A stretch of DNA of 64,000 nucleotides from JAXGMQ01 sp040768585 (GTDB lineage: Bacteria; Caldisericota; Caldisericia; JAAYUI01), in contig JAXGMQ010000001.1 in the NCBI GenBank assembly GCA_040768585.1, forward strand, positions 310,001-374,000. Reading direction: 5' to 3'. The position numbers and the translations under genes are program-made. The notes below the pieces were generated by a model. That model had not been told where the DNA came from. It saw nothing but the letters and a program-made list of their open reading frames with translations, and did no database searches. The number at the start of each line of letters is the position of its first letter. Positions within the stretch are counted from its first letter, which is position 1. Below are positions 36,905-45,946 of the stretch, piece by piece.

Positions 36905-38356
36905 ATGCCAAGATACAAACTTGACCAAAGCGTAGTTCCCCTTGTCGATGCTGTCTCAAGTTATGTCAATGAGAACAGGCTCGCATTCCATATGCCCGGA
37001 CACATGCGAGGTGGCATAAAACCACAACCTTTTGACGATATATTCAACGACTCGATTTTCAAGTTTGATCTCACTGAAGTTGATGGTCTGGATTACCTTC
37101 ACAAAGCCGAGGGGGTAATAGCCAAAGCTCAGGAATTGGCAGCTGATGCTTATGGCGTTAGGAAGACACACTTTCTCATCAATGGCACAACGGTAGGCGT
37201 GCATGCAATGATGCTCTCATCTGTTGGCCAGGGTGAGAAAATAATGCTTCAACGTAACAGTCACAGATGCACAGTGGGTGGTTTGATACTTGGTGGAATT
37301 GAACCAGTTTACATTAATCCAGAGTTCAACAGCTACTTCGGGGAATACACTGCAATCGCTCCAAAAACTCTCAAGGACGCCCTCAAAAGGCACCCCACAA
37401 CAAAGGCGTTGCTCCTAACCACCCCAAACTATTTTGGTCTGGCATCAGACGTTCAAACTCTGTCTTCACTTGCAATGATAAATGGTGTCAGAGTGCTTGT
37501 TGACGAGGCGCATGGCGCTCATTTTGTATTCCATCCCGACATGCCAATGTCTGCTATTAGGTGCGATGTCGACATGGTCACGCACAGTGCTCATAAAACA
37601 CTACCCACATTCACCCAGAGTTCATTCCTTCACGTTATAACATCGAGAGCGATAACAGACAGACTCAGGATGAATCTGACAGTCCTGCAATCATCATCGC
37701 CATCATACCTACTTATGTGCATGCTAGACGCAACGAGAAGGTTTATGGCAATCCATGGTCAAGAAGCCCTATCCCAAACTATCGAGATGGCAAGCTGGCT
37801 TCGAGACGAGATAAATAAGATTGAACCCCTAAAATGTCCCGGTAGTGAGGTTGTCGATAACTACACAGTGACGGGCTTTGACAAGACAAAAATCACAATA
37901 GATGTCTCCAGGCTTGGTCTTTCTGGCTGGGAAGTAGAAAAGGTTCTAAACAAAGAATATGGCGTTGAAATCGAACTTTCTGACTCTCAGAATATTCTTC
38001 TGTTCCTAACCGTTGGCTCTAAGTGGGAAAACATAAGGAAACTTCCAGATATCCTCAAAGATCTGATAAAACAAACCGGCACAAAGGAAAAGGGTGAAGT
38101 GCTTAGACTTCCCGAAATTCCACCGCTCGAGATGCTTCCACGCAAGGCTTTCTATTCGCAGAGCGAGTGGATATCACTAGAGAACACGGTTGGAATGGTC
38201 TGTGCTGATGTTATTTGTCCTTACCCACCTGGGATTCCTGTGCTCATCCACGGAGAACTAATAACAAAAGACACTGTTGATTACATCAAAGCCATCTCAA
38301 ACAGCGGAGCTTTCGTGCAAGGACTAGTCGAGGGAAAACTCAAAGTTGTGAAATAG
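36905..38356 (+). CDS. Orn/Lys/Arg decarboxylase family protein (PLP-dependent)
   Basis: 483 residues, the length of the Bacillus SpeA/YaaO-type short form that lacks the N-terminal wing. It removes the alpha-carboxyl group of a basic amino acid to make a polyamine precursor. The N-terminal AFHMPGHMRGG, the central VDEAHGAHFVF and the PLP-lysine motif THSAHKTLPTFTQ (about residue 230) are all present, as is the C-terminal ICPYPPGIPVLIHGE. Substrate specificity (arginine or lysine) cannot be read safely from sequence; arginine is the more common for this form. Confidence 0.9.
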   Translation: MPRYKLDQSVVPLVDAVSSYVNENRLAFHMPGHMRGGIKPQPFDDIFNDSIFKFDLTEVDGLDYLHKAEGVIAKAQELAADAYGVRKTHFLINGTTVGVHAMMLSSVGQGEKIMLQRNSHRCTVGGLILGGIEPVYINPEFNSYFGEYTAIAPKTLKDALKRHPTTKALLLTTPNYFGLASDVQTLSSLAMINGVRVLVDEAHGAHFVFHPDMPMSAIRCDVDMVTHSAHKTLPTFTQSSFLHVITSRAITDRLRMNLTVLQSSSPSYLLMCMLDATRRFMAIHGQEALSQTIEMASWLRDEINKIEPLKCPGSEVVDNYTVTGFDKTKITIDVSRLGLSGWEVEKVLNKEYGVEIELSDSQNILLFLTVGSKWENIRKLPDILKDLIKQTGTKEKGEVLRLPEIPPLEMLPRKAFYSQSEWISLENTVGMVCADVICPYPPGIPVLIHGELITKDTVDYIKAISNSGAFVQGLVEGKLKVVK

Positions 38357-38731
38357 TTTTCAGTTGGTTGCCGCCATTCTCCAACACTCTTCAAGCTGCG
38401 TTCTGACCAGAATGCTTAAGGTGATGCTAGATATTGAGATGGGAGTGGGCTACCCCAATCAGCATGATTCCTGATTCCTTGGACAACGTTTAACGATAAT
38501 TATCGATGACTAAATAAGGTGTGTGCGTGCCAGCAGCGGTCGGCATAAATTCAAGCAAACAATGGGTAACAATCCAGGAAAAGCAGCGCAGAGAGCCAGG
38601 GTTTAGTCAGTTTTTTAAAACTAATAAGAGGGCCTCAAACCTTCTCCCATGACGGAACATAGGCTTTCCTAACTGTGTAGAAATGTTGAATATTTCAAAA
38701 TCAACACCAAGAGTCTCACTGTCCAGCAAAA
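38357..38731. other. 375-bp intergenic region between convergent genes
   Basis: No ORF. It contains a 12-bp palindrome CGATAATTATCG (38494-38505) and a weak AGTTTTTTAAAACT palindrome (38609-38622) that could help end either transcript. No promoter is expected here, so 375 bp is long for a convergent gap. I see nothing else that I can name. Confidence 0.4.
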
Positions 38732-39505
38732 TCAGTTTGAGTCTATGGTGTATCTTATTTTTCCTTTTGTGAAATATGATTCAAGCGATTCTGTCGGGCA
38801 GACATTGATGCAACCATAACAGCCAGCGCAGGGTTTATAAAACACCGGGTAATTGTTTTCAAAAATAACACTGCTTGTCGGGCAAACTTCAACACACCTG
38901 CCACATCTTGTGCAAGTCTGTTTATTGAGAGAGACTTTAAAGGTTCGCTTGAGGACACTCCTTCGATAGAATGGAGAAACGAGGTCGTACCAGGTGATTT
39001 TCCGTTTTGGTGTCGGCTTGACATCTCTTTTATGATTCAGAATATCCAATGTTTCTGATACAAAATCTGATGGATTGGTTTTCTCTTTTCTAGCCAGTCT
39101 GTCTGGAATTGAGTCTACGTACTTCTTGGTTCTAACGACAGTCCACGACTCTGGCATGACATGCCTCGCCCAGTTGACAATACTGAAGCCAGATTTGTGG
39201 CAAAGGCACGCGAGTTTTCTGATTGCATTGGCATCGTCACCAGCATAAGTGCAAAAGAGAGCTATTGGCATATTCTTCGATGTTTTGTGATCTTTTACCC
39301 AGCTTGAAACTAGCCAGGGGGCCTCCCAGGCATAGGCAGGGAAGCAAAGAACAATCAGATCATAACAGTCTATGTTTTGGTTAGTGCTTAAAATCCTGCA
39401 AATAGACACAGGATCAGCACAGACCAGGCGAAAAGAATCACACACCCCATAGGCAGCCAATTTCGTGTTGCCTGACCCAGAAAAATAGAAAATACCAACC
39501 CTCAA
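38732..39505 (-). CDS. EFR1-type flavodoxin plus 2[4Fe-4S] ferredoxin protein
   Basis: 257 residues. The N-terminal flavodoxin-like domain begins VGIFYFSGSGNTKLAAYG, the FMN phosphate loop. The C-terminal part carries two 4Fe-4S motifs (CTRCGRCVEVCPTSS and CAGCYGCINVCPTES). It is a cytoplasmic electron carrier whose partner is unknown. It follows the cyclophilin-like gene at 39507 by one base, so it is read with the foldase cluster. This is an odd pairing unless it supplies reducing power for envelope thiol chemistry (inference). Confidence 0.88.
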   Translation of the reverse strand: MRVGIFYFSGSGNTKLAAYGVCDSFRLVCADPVSICRILSTNQNIDCYDLIVLCFPAYAWEAPWLVSSWVKDHKTSKNMPIALFCTYAGDDANAIRKLACLCHKSGFSIVNWARHVMPESWTVVRTKKYVDSIPDRLARKEKTNPSDFVSETLDILNHKRDVKPTPKRKITWYDLVSPFYRRSVLKRTFKVSLNKQTCTRCGRCVEVCPTSSVIFENNYPVFYKPCAGCYGCINVCPTESLESYFTKGKIRYTIDSN

Positions 39506-39506
39506 A

Positions 39507-40133
39507 CTAGTCTTCTCTTTTGACTGTGACTCTCACAATCTTAACGTCTTTGATTGGGGTGTTGATTCCGAGTTGTTCATCAAAGACCGTTGGCAAATTG
39601 CTTATTTTGTGACACACGTCAAGACCGTCTGTTACAATGCCGAAGACAGTGTATCTATCAGTTATCTTTGGATTATCCCCAAGTAGCACAGCAAAAATTG
39701 AAGAGTTAGTGTTTTGCTGCTCATTCTTTGCCATGAAAAGACAGCCCTCAGTAGCATTTCTGTACGTTCGCTCGTAGGGGTACTCAAAAGATTGAATTCC
39801 TCGTCCCTGATTGAAGATGTCACCAGTCTGTATGAATTTGTCTGGTGCAATATTGTAGAAGTTGAGACCAACATAGAGAGACTCGCTGTAGTCGGAATTT
39901 GGTATCTCTACCCCTTCACACCAATATAAGAACTTTTCACAGGTCTCTGGAGCGTTGTTGGGGAAGAGTCCGACCGTGAAAGCCCCCTCGGTTGTCACAA
40001 ACTCAACACTCGTTTCCGACGGTTCCTCCACCATCTTGTCGGCTGTCGACATTGGAAAACAGGATGATAGAGACAACAAAAAAACGGTGACCACAAAAAA
40101 TGTGGTCACCGAAATGAACTTTCTACTTGACAT
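39507..40133 (-). CDS. Divergent cyclophilin-type lipoprotein
   Basis: 208 residues with a lipoprotein signal (SLSSC lipobox near residue 29). The remainder aligns with cyclophilins: VEFVTTEGAFTVGLFPNNAPETCEKFL, then GLNFYNIAPDKFIQTGD, then SSIFAVLLGDNP and YTVFGIVTDGLDVCHKI. The catalytic arginine of the FHR motif is lost (FYNIAP), so isomerase activity is doubtful and a chaperone role is more likely. Its ATG overlaps the 3' end of the upstream cyclophilin gene by 11 nt. Confidence 0.8.
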   Translation of the reverse strand: MSSRKFISVTTFFVVTVFLLSLSSCFPMSTADKMVEEPSETSVEFVTTEGAFTVGLFPNNAPETCEKFLYWCEGVEIPNSDYSESLYVGLNFYNIAPDKFIQTGDIFNQGRGIQSFEYPYERTYRNATEGCLFMAKNEQQNTNSSIFAVLLGDNPKITDRYTVFGIVTDGLDVCHKISNLPTVFDEQLGINTPIKDVKIVRVTVKRED

Positions 40134-40887
40134 ACGCTCTGTCGATTACAACAGGTGTAATTGGCGATGACATCGCACCATCCGCACCCATCTTCTTCTC
40201 AACAAGAGCAAGCTTATCAACAACACTCATGCCGGAAGTGACTTCACCAAAGGCGTAGAAGCCCATCCCATCAAGGAAAGTATTATTAACAAGGTTAATA
40301 AAGAATTGGGCATCCGACTGATCTGTAATTGGCTTCGCTCTTGATGAAGAAGCCATCGCAAGTGTACCTCTGAGATTAGATAGACCACTTATGTTGGCAT
40401 CTACGTTCATCTGTCCACCGCCAGTGCCTGTGCCAAGTGGATCACCACCCTGAGCAACAAAACCCTCAACAATTCGATGGAATGTCAATCCGTTGTAAAA
40501 ACCAGACGCAACCTTGTCTCTGAAGTTACCTGCTGCGATTGGAGCAGCAGCATCAAAGAGTGTGATCTCAAAACTACCAAAAGACGTGTCAAAGACCACG
40601 ACTGTTCCCGACTCAGCTATTGTCTCTGGTTCAGGCTCTGCAACTGGTTCTATCGCTTCCTCTTCAACAACTTCAACCTCAGCGTCCTCTTCGACGACAG
40701 CCTCGGTCTCTTTTTCTGGAATCTTCTCCTCGGACACAATTTCCTCTCTATGTGTCTCAATCACTGCATTTGTCTCTGTTTCTATAGTCGGTTCATCATC
40801 GAGCACAACTTCTTTTTCAACCGAACCACAGGCAACAGCCACAAAGGCCACGAACAAAACAAGCAAAAGTGCTGTAAGTTTCTTCAT
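40123..40887 (-). CDS. Cyclophilin-type prolyl isomerase lipoprotein with acidic linker
   Basis: 254 residues from ATG 40887 (AAGGAG 9 nt upstream). A lipoprotein signal ends in AVAC. A linker of about 75 residues, very rich in Glu and Val, separates the lipid anchor from a cyclophilin domain. That domain has intact FHRIVEGFVAQGGDP, GGGQMN, AQFFINLVNNTFLDG and FGEVTSGMSVVD motifs, so it should be active. It is a near-duplicate of the domain at 41023-41601. It would fold exported proteins at the outer membrane face. Confidence 0.92.
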   Translation of the reverse strand: MKKLTALLLVLFVAFVAVACGSVEKEVVLDDEPTIETETNAVIETHREEIVSEEKIPEKETEAVVEEDAEVEVVEEEAIEPVAEPEPETIAESGTVVVFDTSFGSFEITLFDAAAPIAAGNFRDKVASGFYNGLTFHRIVEGFVAQGGDPLGTGTGGGQMNVDANISGLSNLRGTLAMASSSRAKPITDQSDAQFFINLVNNTFLDGMGFYAFGEVTSGMSVVDKLALVEKKMGADGAMSSPITPVVIDRAYVK

Positions 40888-40947
40888 CTTCATAAACTCC
40901 TTACAGATTTGGTATAGTACAAATTCCAATTATATATAGCGAACCGC

Positions 40948-40991
40948 TAAAAACAAAACAAACCCAACCGGCAACATGCCAGCTGGGTTTG
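40948..40991 (-). terminator. Intrinsic terminator of the S1-cyclophilin transcript
   Basis: CAAACCCA (40959-40966) pairs with TGGGTTTG (40984-40991), with an inner GGC/GCC pairing and loop AACAT. On the minus strand it is followed by TTTTGTTTTT. It ends the transcript of the 41023-41601 gene. Confidence 0.8.
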
Positions 40992-41022
40992 GTATATTCC
41001 AAGGTGATTTTGTGTGTAAACG

Positions 41023-41601
41023 CTACTTGGTGTATGCTTTATCGATAACAACCGGTTCGACAGGTGATGACATCGCGCCGTCTCCACCCATTTTTTTCTC
41101 AACAAGAGCAAGCTTGTCAACCACATCCATACCTTTTGTCACTTTACCAAAGGCGTAGAAACCCATTCCATCGAGGAATGTGTTATCGACAAGGTTAATG
41201 AAGAACTGAGCATCAGATTGGTCTGCAATTGGCTTTGCTCTTGATGCTGATGCCATTGCAAGTGTTCCCCTCAGATTTGATAGACCGCTGATATTGTTAT
41301 CAATACCCATCTGCCCACCACCGGCACCTGTACCTTGGGGATCACCACCTTGTGCAACAAACTGCTCAACGATTCTGTGGAACGTCAAACCATTATAGAA
41401 GCCTGAATCACACTTCTCTTTGAAGTTTCCTGCTGCTATCGGAGCTGTGTCCATAAAAAGTTCGATTTCAACTGTTCCAAAACTGGTCTCAAGAACAGCA
41501 GTATTTCCACCTGTTGCCGCTCCACTGTCACTGCTTGCGCCGCATGCTGCCATAGTTATCACCAATCCTATAATCAGAAATGTTGCTGCTATCTTACGCA
41601 T
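41023..41601 (-). CDS. Cyclophilin-type prolyl isomerase lipoprotein
   Basis: 192 residues from ATG 41601, with AGAGG in the end of the S1 gene as ribosome site. A lipoprotein signal (TMAAC lipobox) is followed after a short linker by an intact cyclophilin domain (FHRIVEQFVAQGGDP, GGGQMG, AQFFINLVDNTFLDG). The sequence is almost the same as the domain at 40123-40887, but it lacks the long acidic linker. It starts 1 nt after the stop of the S1 protein and is co-transcribed with it. Confidence 0.93.
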   Translation of the reverse strand: MRKIAATFLIIGLVITMAACGASSDSGAATGGNTAVLETSFGTVEIELFMDTAPIAAGNFKEKCDSGFYNGLTFHRIVEQFVAQGGDPQGTGAGGGQMGIDNNISGLSNLRGTLAMASASRAKPIADQSDAQFFINLVDNTFLDGMGFYAFGKVTKGMDVVDKLALVEKKMGGDGAMSSPVEPVVIDKAYTK

Positions 41602-41602
41602 T

Positions 41603-43129
41603 CTATTCAACCTCTTTTTCACCGTCATCAGGCTGGAAAGTTGGTGTCTCGGTCGAGTTGCCCTGCTCTACGTTATCATCGGTGTTGGTCTCATTCATGA
41701 ACTGCTCTTCTTCAGCAGACACATCGTTGTTTGAGACATCAACAGCTTCAAGAACATCGAGGTTTTCACGCTCAAGGTCACTCTCTGAGAGGAAGCGAAC
41801 CGATGGATCCCCGCCCTCCTGAGCAAACTCCTTAAGGTATTTTTCTTCCTCAGACATCTCGTATACGCGTTTCTTGCGCTGTGGACGTGGTGGGGCCTCA
41901 GTGAGAGCCTTCATGGAGAGTCTGATCTTTCTGTCTGGCACTCGGATTTCGAGGATCTTGCATTTTACTGTTTGACCCTCTGCTATCTCACTATCAACTC
42001 TCTCTACTCTATGATGAGTGATTTGAGAAATATGAAGCAGGCCGGAAACTCCCTCTTCAAGGTCAACGATTGCGCCAAACTTCAGAAGTCTTGAAATGAT
42101 ACCATCGACCTCATCACCAACAGAGTACTTATATGGCACAAGCTCCCACGGGTGTGGTTTCGCCTGTCTGAGAGAAAGGCTGATACGGTTGCCGTCTTCT
42201 GCTATCTTGATGAGCTTGACGTTGACCTTCTCGCCTTTTTTTAAAACTTCCTGTGGGGTCTTTCTTGAGCCCCAGGTGAGTTCTGAAAGGTGAATAAGAC
42301 CCTCAACACGCTCGCCAAGGTCGACAAACGCGCCAAATTCAACAAGACCAACGACCTTACCCTCATAGATCTCTCCGACCTGAAGGTTTTTGATAAACTC
42401 GTTACGACGAAGGTCTTTGTCTTCCTCAAGAACATCCTTCTGAGAGCAGACGACTCTGCGAGTTGGTCTGTCAACCTCGATTACTCTGACTCTCATCTCT
42501 TTGCCGACCCACTTCTTGGGGTCAGTGTTCTTGCGAAGGTCAATCAATGATCTTGGCACAAACGCAGTCACCCCGAGATCAACAAGAAGTCCGCCCTTAA
42601 CGGCCTTTGTTGCCTTTGTTGAAAGGATTTCCTTTCTGTCTTTGGCATCATCCAATCTATCCCAGATAAGCTCAAAATCGGCTCTCTTCTTTGAAAGGAA
42701 GATCATACCGTCATCAGCGCCAGTCTTCATGACTTTGCATCTGACAACATCACCGATGTTGAACTCCTTAGACATGTCACCAGTCGGGTCCTGGAGCGTT
42801 ATCTCTCCTCGTGGGATGAAACCCTCTGATTTCTGTCCCACATCAACAAGCAAGCCATCTGGGGTGACCTTGACAACGGTCGCGTCCATAACTTCCCCGC
42901 GATGAACCGACTTCATGTCGATGTCAAGAATCGCCTGATTCATCTGGGCGACAACCTTGTCCATCTCGTGGGATTCAGACTTCTCTTCTGTTCCCTGAGC
43001 CCCAAACGGAGCTTCCTCTTTTACGACCTCAGCTGTTGACTGCGTCTCGGTCTCAGTTTTTACTTCCTCGACCTTTTCAACCTGTTCGTTTACACTCTCT
43101 ACGTTCTCATCTTCAAACCAATGCAGCAC
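41603..43129 (-). CDS. rpsA: 30S ribosomal protein S1-like, four S1 domains
   Basis: 508 residues from GTG 43129 (GAGG 9 nt upstream); TTG 43135 is also in frame but only 3 nt from that site. An acidic N-terminal extension of about 70 residues precedes four S1 RNA-binding domains (GEVMDATVVKVTPDGLLVDVG; STKATKAVKGGLLVDLG; YEGKVVGLVEFGAFVDLG; VDGIISRLLKFGAIVDLE). A basic RKKRVYEM stretch and acidic tail follow. It helps mRNA docking on the 30S subunit. Four domains rather than six is usual outside proteobacteria. This is relevant to the leaderless transcripts suspected nearby, which do not need S1 for initiation (family knowledge). Confidence 0.92.
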   Translation of the reverse strand: MLHWFEDENVESVNEQVEKVEEVKTETETQSTAEVVKEEAPFGAQGTEEKSESHEMDKVVAQMNQAILDIDMKSVHRGEVMDATVVKVTPDGLLVDVGQKSEGFIPRGEITLQDPTGDMSKEFNIGDVVRCKVMKTGADDGMIFLSKKRADFELIWDRLDDAKDRKEILSTKATKAVKGGLLVDLGVTAFVPRSLIDLRKNTDPKKWVGKEMRVRVIEVDRPTRRVVCSQKDVLEEDKDLRRNEFIKNLQVGEIYEGKVVGLVEFGAFVDLGERVEGLIHLSELTWGSRKTPQEVLKKGEKVNVKLIKIAEDGNRISLSLRQAKPHPWELVPYKYSVGDEVDGIISRLLKFGAIVDLEEGVSGLLHISQITHHRVERVDSEIAEGQTVKCKILEIRVPDRKIRLSMKALTEAPPRPQRKKRVYEMSEEEKYLKEFAQEGGDPSVRFLSESDLERENLDVLEAVDVSNNDVSAEEEQFMNETNTDDNVEQGNSTETPTFQPDDGEKEVE

Positions 43130-43160
43130 TTTCAATCACCTCTTGTATATTTACGTCGTG

Positions 43161-43191
43161 CGTGGACGTCGCCAACGTCGCACCATCCACG
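43161..43191. promoter_or_regulatory. Hairpin in the leader of the S1 gene
   Basis: CGTGG (43161-43165) pairs with CCACG (43187-43191), and GACGT (43165-43169) with ACGTC (43175-43179). It lies 32-62 nt upstream of the GTG start. It could be a ribosomal-protein leader control site; no T-run is present. Confidence 0.3.
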
Positions 43192-43260
43192 GAACAACCA
43201 TCGATTGTGTGGTAAATAACTTAGATAAAACAGGTGATTTATGTTAAAAAAATGTGCTTG

Positions 43261-43289
43261 TTGACTAGGACGACTCACATGGATAGATT
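43261..43289 (+). promoter_or_regulatory. Leaderless promoter of the helicase gene
   Basis: TTGACT (43261-43266), 17-bp spacer, TAGATT (43284-43289). The predicted +1 is at 43296, exactly the GTG start. No ribosome site is present. Confidence 0.7.
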
Positions 43290-43295
43290 TCATGT

Positions 43296-45554
43296 GTGAC
43301 TTTAGAAGACATTGTTGCAAAAATCTACAGAGAAGAACCAAGCGACAGGCTTATTCTTGTTCATCTCCAGGGAAGAGACGGGCAGTATCAGTCAATCCCA
43401 CAGACCCTCTCAACCGATGTCGCTGACGGATTGAACAAACTTGGGATATCAAAACTCTACTCACATCAGGCAGAATCCATAGATCTTGTGCAAAAAGGAC
43501 ACAACATTGTAATCGCAACCCCAACCGCCTCAGGAAAGACGCTCTGTTACAACGCTCCTGTTTTGTCCAGATTATCCGAGAATCCAAAAGCCAGAGCATT
43601 ATACCTGTTCCCGACAAAGGCTCTGTCCGCCGACCAATCAACCGGATTACGTCAGATGCTCTCCGTCATGGGTATGGACAGAAGGATGCACACATACGAC
43701 GGCGACACTCCTCCAAACATAAGGAAAATACTTCGCGATGAGGGCTCGATAATCCTCACCAATCCAGACATGCTTCACGGTGGAATCCTTCCACACCATA
43801 CAAAGTGGGTTCAGTTGTTTGAGAATCTAGAGTTTGTGATTATCGACGAACTTCACCAATACAGAGGTGTATTCGGCTCCCACATGGCAAACGTCATTCG
43901 TCGTCTGAAACGAATCGCGACCTTCTACGGCAGTAAACCCAAATTCATCATGTCATCTGCCACCATCAACAACCCTGGCATGCTCGCCCAGAAAATAATC
44001 GAGGAAGACGTAGTGGTTGTTAAAGACGATGGTTCTCCAAAAGGCGACAAGTACTTTCTGATTTACAATCCTCCGATTGTTGACGCCCAATTGGGTTTGA
44101 GAAAATCAATCACTTTTGAATCTGTCAGGTTGGCAACCGAGATGCTCTCATCAAACGTGCAGACCATAGTATTTGCACGGTCTCGGGTGAAGACAGAACA
44201 AATTCTTGGCTTACTCAAGAAAAACGTCGCAGCCTTTGGTATCGACCAAAAAAGAATCAGAGGCTACAGGGGTGGTTACCTCCCTCTTGAGAGAAGAGAG
44301 ATTGAGAAAGGTTTGAAGGACGGCACAGTACTTGGTGTTGTCTCTACCAATGCTCTTGAGCTTGGCATCGATATCGGGCAGTTGGAGGCAGCTGTAATCG
44401 CTGGTTATCCAGGCACAATATCAAGTCTCCGGCAACAGGCAGGACGTTCTGGCAGAAAGCAGCAGGCAAGTCTTGCACTGCTGGTGTTGTCAAACAGTGC
44501 CCTCGACCAATACATCTTCAAAAATCCCGAATTCATCATCAAATCCCAACCCGAGGCGGGTTTAGTTAACCCCGATAATCTCTATGTCATGATCTCTCAT
44601 ATCAAATGCGCAGCGTTCGAGTTGCCGTTTGTCGATGGCGAGAGGTTTGGAACGGCTGAGATTTCACCAATTCTCGAGCACCTTGAGAATCACGGTGTGG
44701 TCAATCACACAAGCGGCAGATGGTACTGGATGACAGATAAATATCCCGCGGATGAAATCTCCCTGCGAAATGCTGCTGAGGGCAATGTCACAATCCACGA
44801 CGCCACAACGGGGAACACAATCGGCGAGATAGACACATTTTCTGCTCCAATGCTTGTGCATGATCAGGCGATATATATCCACGAGGGAGTTACATACCAC
44901 GTTGACAAGCTCGATTTTGAGAAGAAAAAGGCGTTTGTAAGGAAGGTAAACGTTGACTACTATACCGACGCAAACCTCCAAGTCAGCCTCTCAGTTCTCG
45001 ACGTCTCCGAAGAGGGACGCATCAGCACATCAAAATCCGGTTGGGGTGAGGTATCAGTGACCGTTCTTACATCTGTCTTCAAGAAGGTTAAAATGACCAC
45101 TCATGAAAACCTTGGATGGGGTGAGGTTCATCTGCCAGAACGCCCGATGGATACGGTCTCATGGTGGTTGATTCTAGGTGATTCAATCGTCGAATCATTT
45201 ACACCAGGTGATTTAGCAAGTGCAATGAAAGGACTTGGCAATCTGCTAACCAGCGTTTTGCCTCTAAGTCTGATGTGCGACCCGAAGGATTTGGGTTTAC
45301 ATGTCGAGGTAAAATCTCCACATTTTGGGAATCCAACGATATTTGTCTACGAGATGAATGCAGGTGGCGTTGGGCTTTCTGAACATATCTTCGACATGAA
45401 CACTCAGCCCATTCAGATGGCTCTCGACACTCTCGACGGTTGCGTTTGCGAGAGTGGTTGCCCCGCCTGTGTTGGTCCACCTGGTGAAACGGAGCCAGAC
45501 ACAAAAATTCAAACAAGGAAGTTGATAAATTTATTGCTATCTAGGGTTGATTAA
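43296..45554 (+). CDS. DEAD/DEAH-box helicase with DUF1998 (MrfA/Hrq1-like)
   Basis: 752 residues. The SF2 helicase core has Walker A ATPTASGKTL, motif II DELH, motif III SSAT, and motif VI QQAGRSGRK, followed by a C-terminal DUF1998 domain ending in four zinc-site cysteines (CVCESGCPACVG). Relatives unwind DNA 3'-5' and take part in excision repair of crosslinked or mitomycin-damaged DNA. The GTG start coincides with the predicted transcript start. Its 3' end overlaps the convergent zincin gene by 4 nt. Confidence 0.9.
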   Translation: MTLEDIVAKIYREEPSDRLILVHLQGRDGQYQSIPQTLSTDVADGLNKLGISKLYSHQAESIDLVQKGHNIVIATPTASGKTLCYNAPVLSRLSENPKARALYLFPTKALSADQSTGLRQMLSVMGMDRRMHTYDGDTPPNIRKILRDEGSIILTNPDMLHGGILPHHTKWVQLFENLEFVIIDELHQYRGVFGSHMANVIRRLKRIATFYGSKPKFIMSSATINNPGMLAQKIIEEDVVVVKDDGSPKGDKYFLIYNPPIVDAQLGLRKSITFESVRLATEMLSSNVQTIVFARSRVKTEQILGLLKKNVAAFGIDQKRIRGYRGGYLPLERREIEKGLKDGTVLGVVSTNALELGIDIGQLEAAVIAGYPGTISSLRQQAGRSGRKQQASLALLVLSNSALDQYIFKNPEFIIKSQPEAGLVNPDNLYVMISHIKCAAFELPFVDGERFGTAEISPILEHLENHGVVNHTSGRWYWMTDKYPADEISLRNAAEGNVTIHDATTGNTIGEIDTFSAPMLVHDQAIYIHEGVTYHVDKLDFEKKKAFVRKVNVDYYTDANLQVSLSVLDVSEEGRISTSKSGWGEVSVTVLTSVFKKVKMTTHENLGWGEVHLPERPMDTVSWWLILGDSIVESFTPGDLASAMKGLGNLLTSVLPLSLMCDPKDLGLHVEVKSPHFGNPTIFVYEMNAGGVGLSEHIFDMNTQPIQMALDTLDGCVCESGCPACVGPPGETEPDTKIQTRKLINLLLSRVD

Positions 45555-45946
45555 AAGGGGTTTGAGTTCATCTGAGCCTGTCTGAGCTCATCCTCATTGA
45601 GTCCGAAATAGTGTCCTATCTCGTGGTAGAGAACATGTCGAATAATCTCCTTGAGATTATTCAAATCTTTTGCTCTTTGAGTGATTGGTTGTTGGAAAAG
45701 CATGATTATGTCTGGCATTTCAAGCGGGACAAAACCTCTGCGAGAAATCTTTGGAACGCCAGTGTAGAGTCCCAACAGACTCCATACACTGGTCAACTTG
45801 AGCTTTATCAGAATCTCTCTCGATGGGAAATCCACCACCTGATAGGAGATATTGGCATCTTCAAGCTTTATCCTCCACTCGTCGGGCAGTTCGTTCCAGG
45901 CATCCTCAACGAGTGACTCAAAAAAGAATCTATCAACGTCAATCAT
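45551..45946 (-). CDS. Small metallopeptidase of the zincin-1 (PF06262) type
   Basis: 131 residues. The zinc motif HEIGHYFGLNEDEL and the surrounding RHVLYHEIGH helix match the small predicted neutral zinc metallopeptidases. No signal peptide is seen, so it should be cytoplasmic. It overlaps the upstream GNAT-like gene by 4 nt and is the last gene of the operon starting at 50925. The substrate is unknown. Confidence 0.85.
   Translation of the reverse strand: MIDVDRFFFESLVEDAWNELPDEWRIKLEDANISYQVVDFPSREILIKLKLTSVWSLLGLYTGVPKISRRGFVPLEMPDIIMLFQQPITQRAKDLNNLKEIIRHVLYHEIGHYFGLNEDELRQAQMNSNPF

Noticed and set aside
38520..38560. 16S rRNA fragment (GTGCCAGCAGC)
   Set aside because: Only 11 bases match the 530-loop region; the next bases and all surrounding rRNA sequence are absent.
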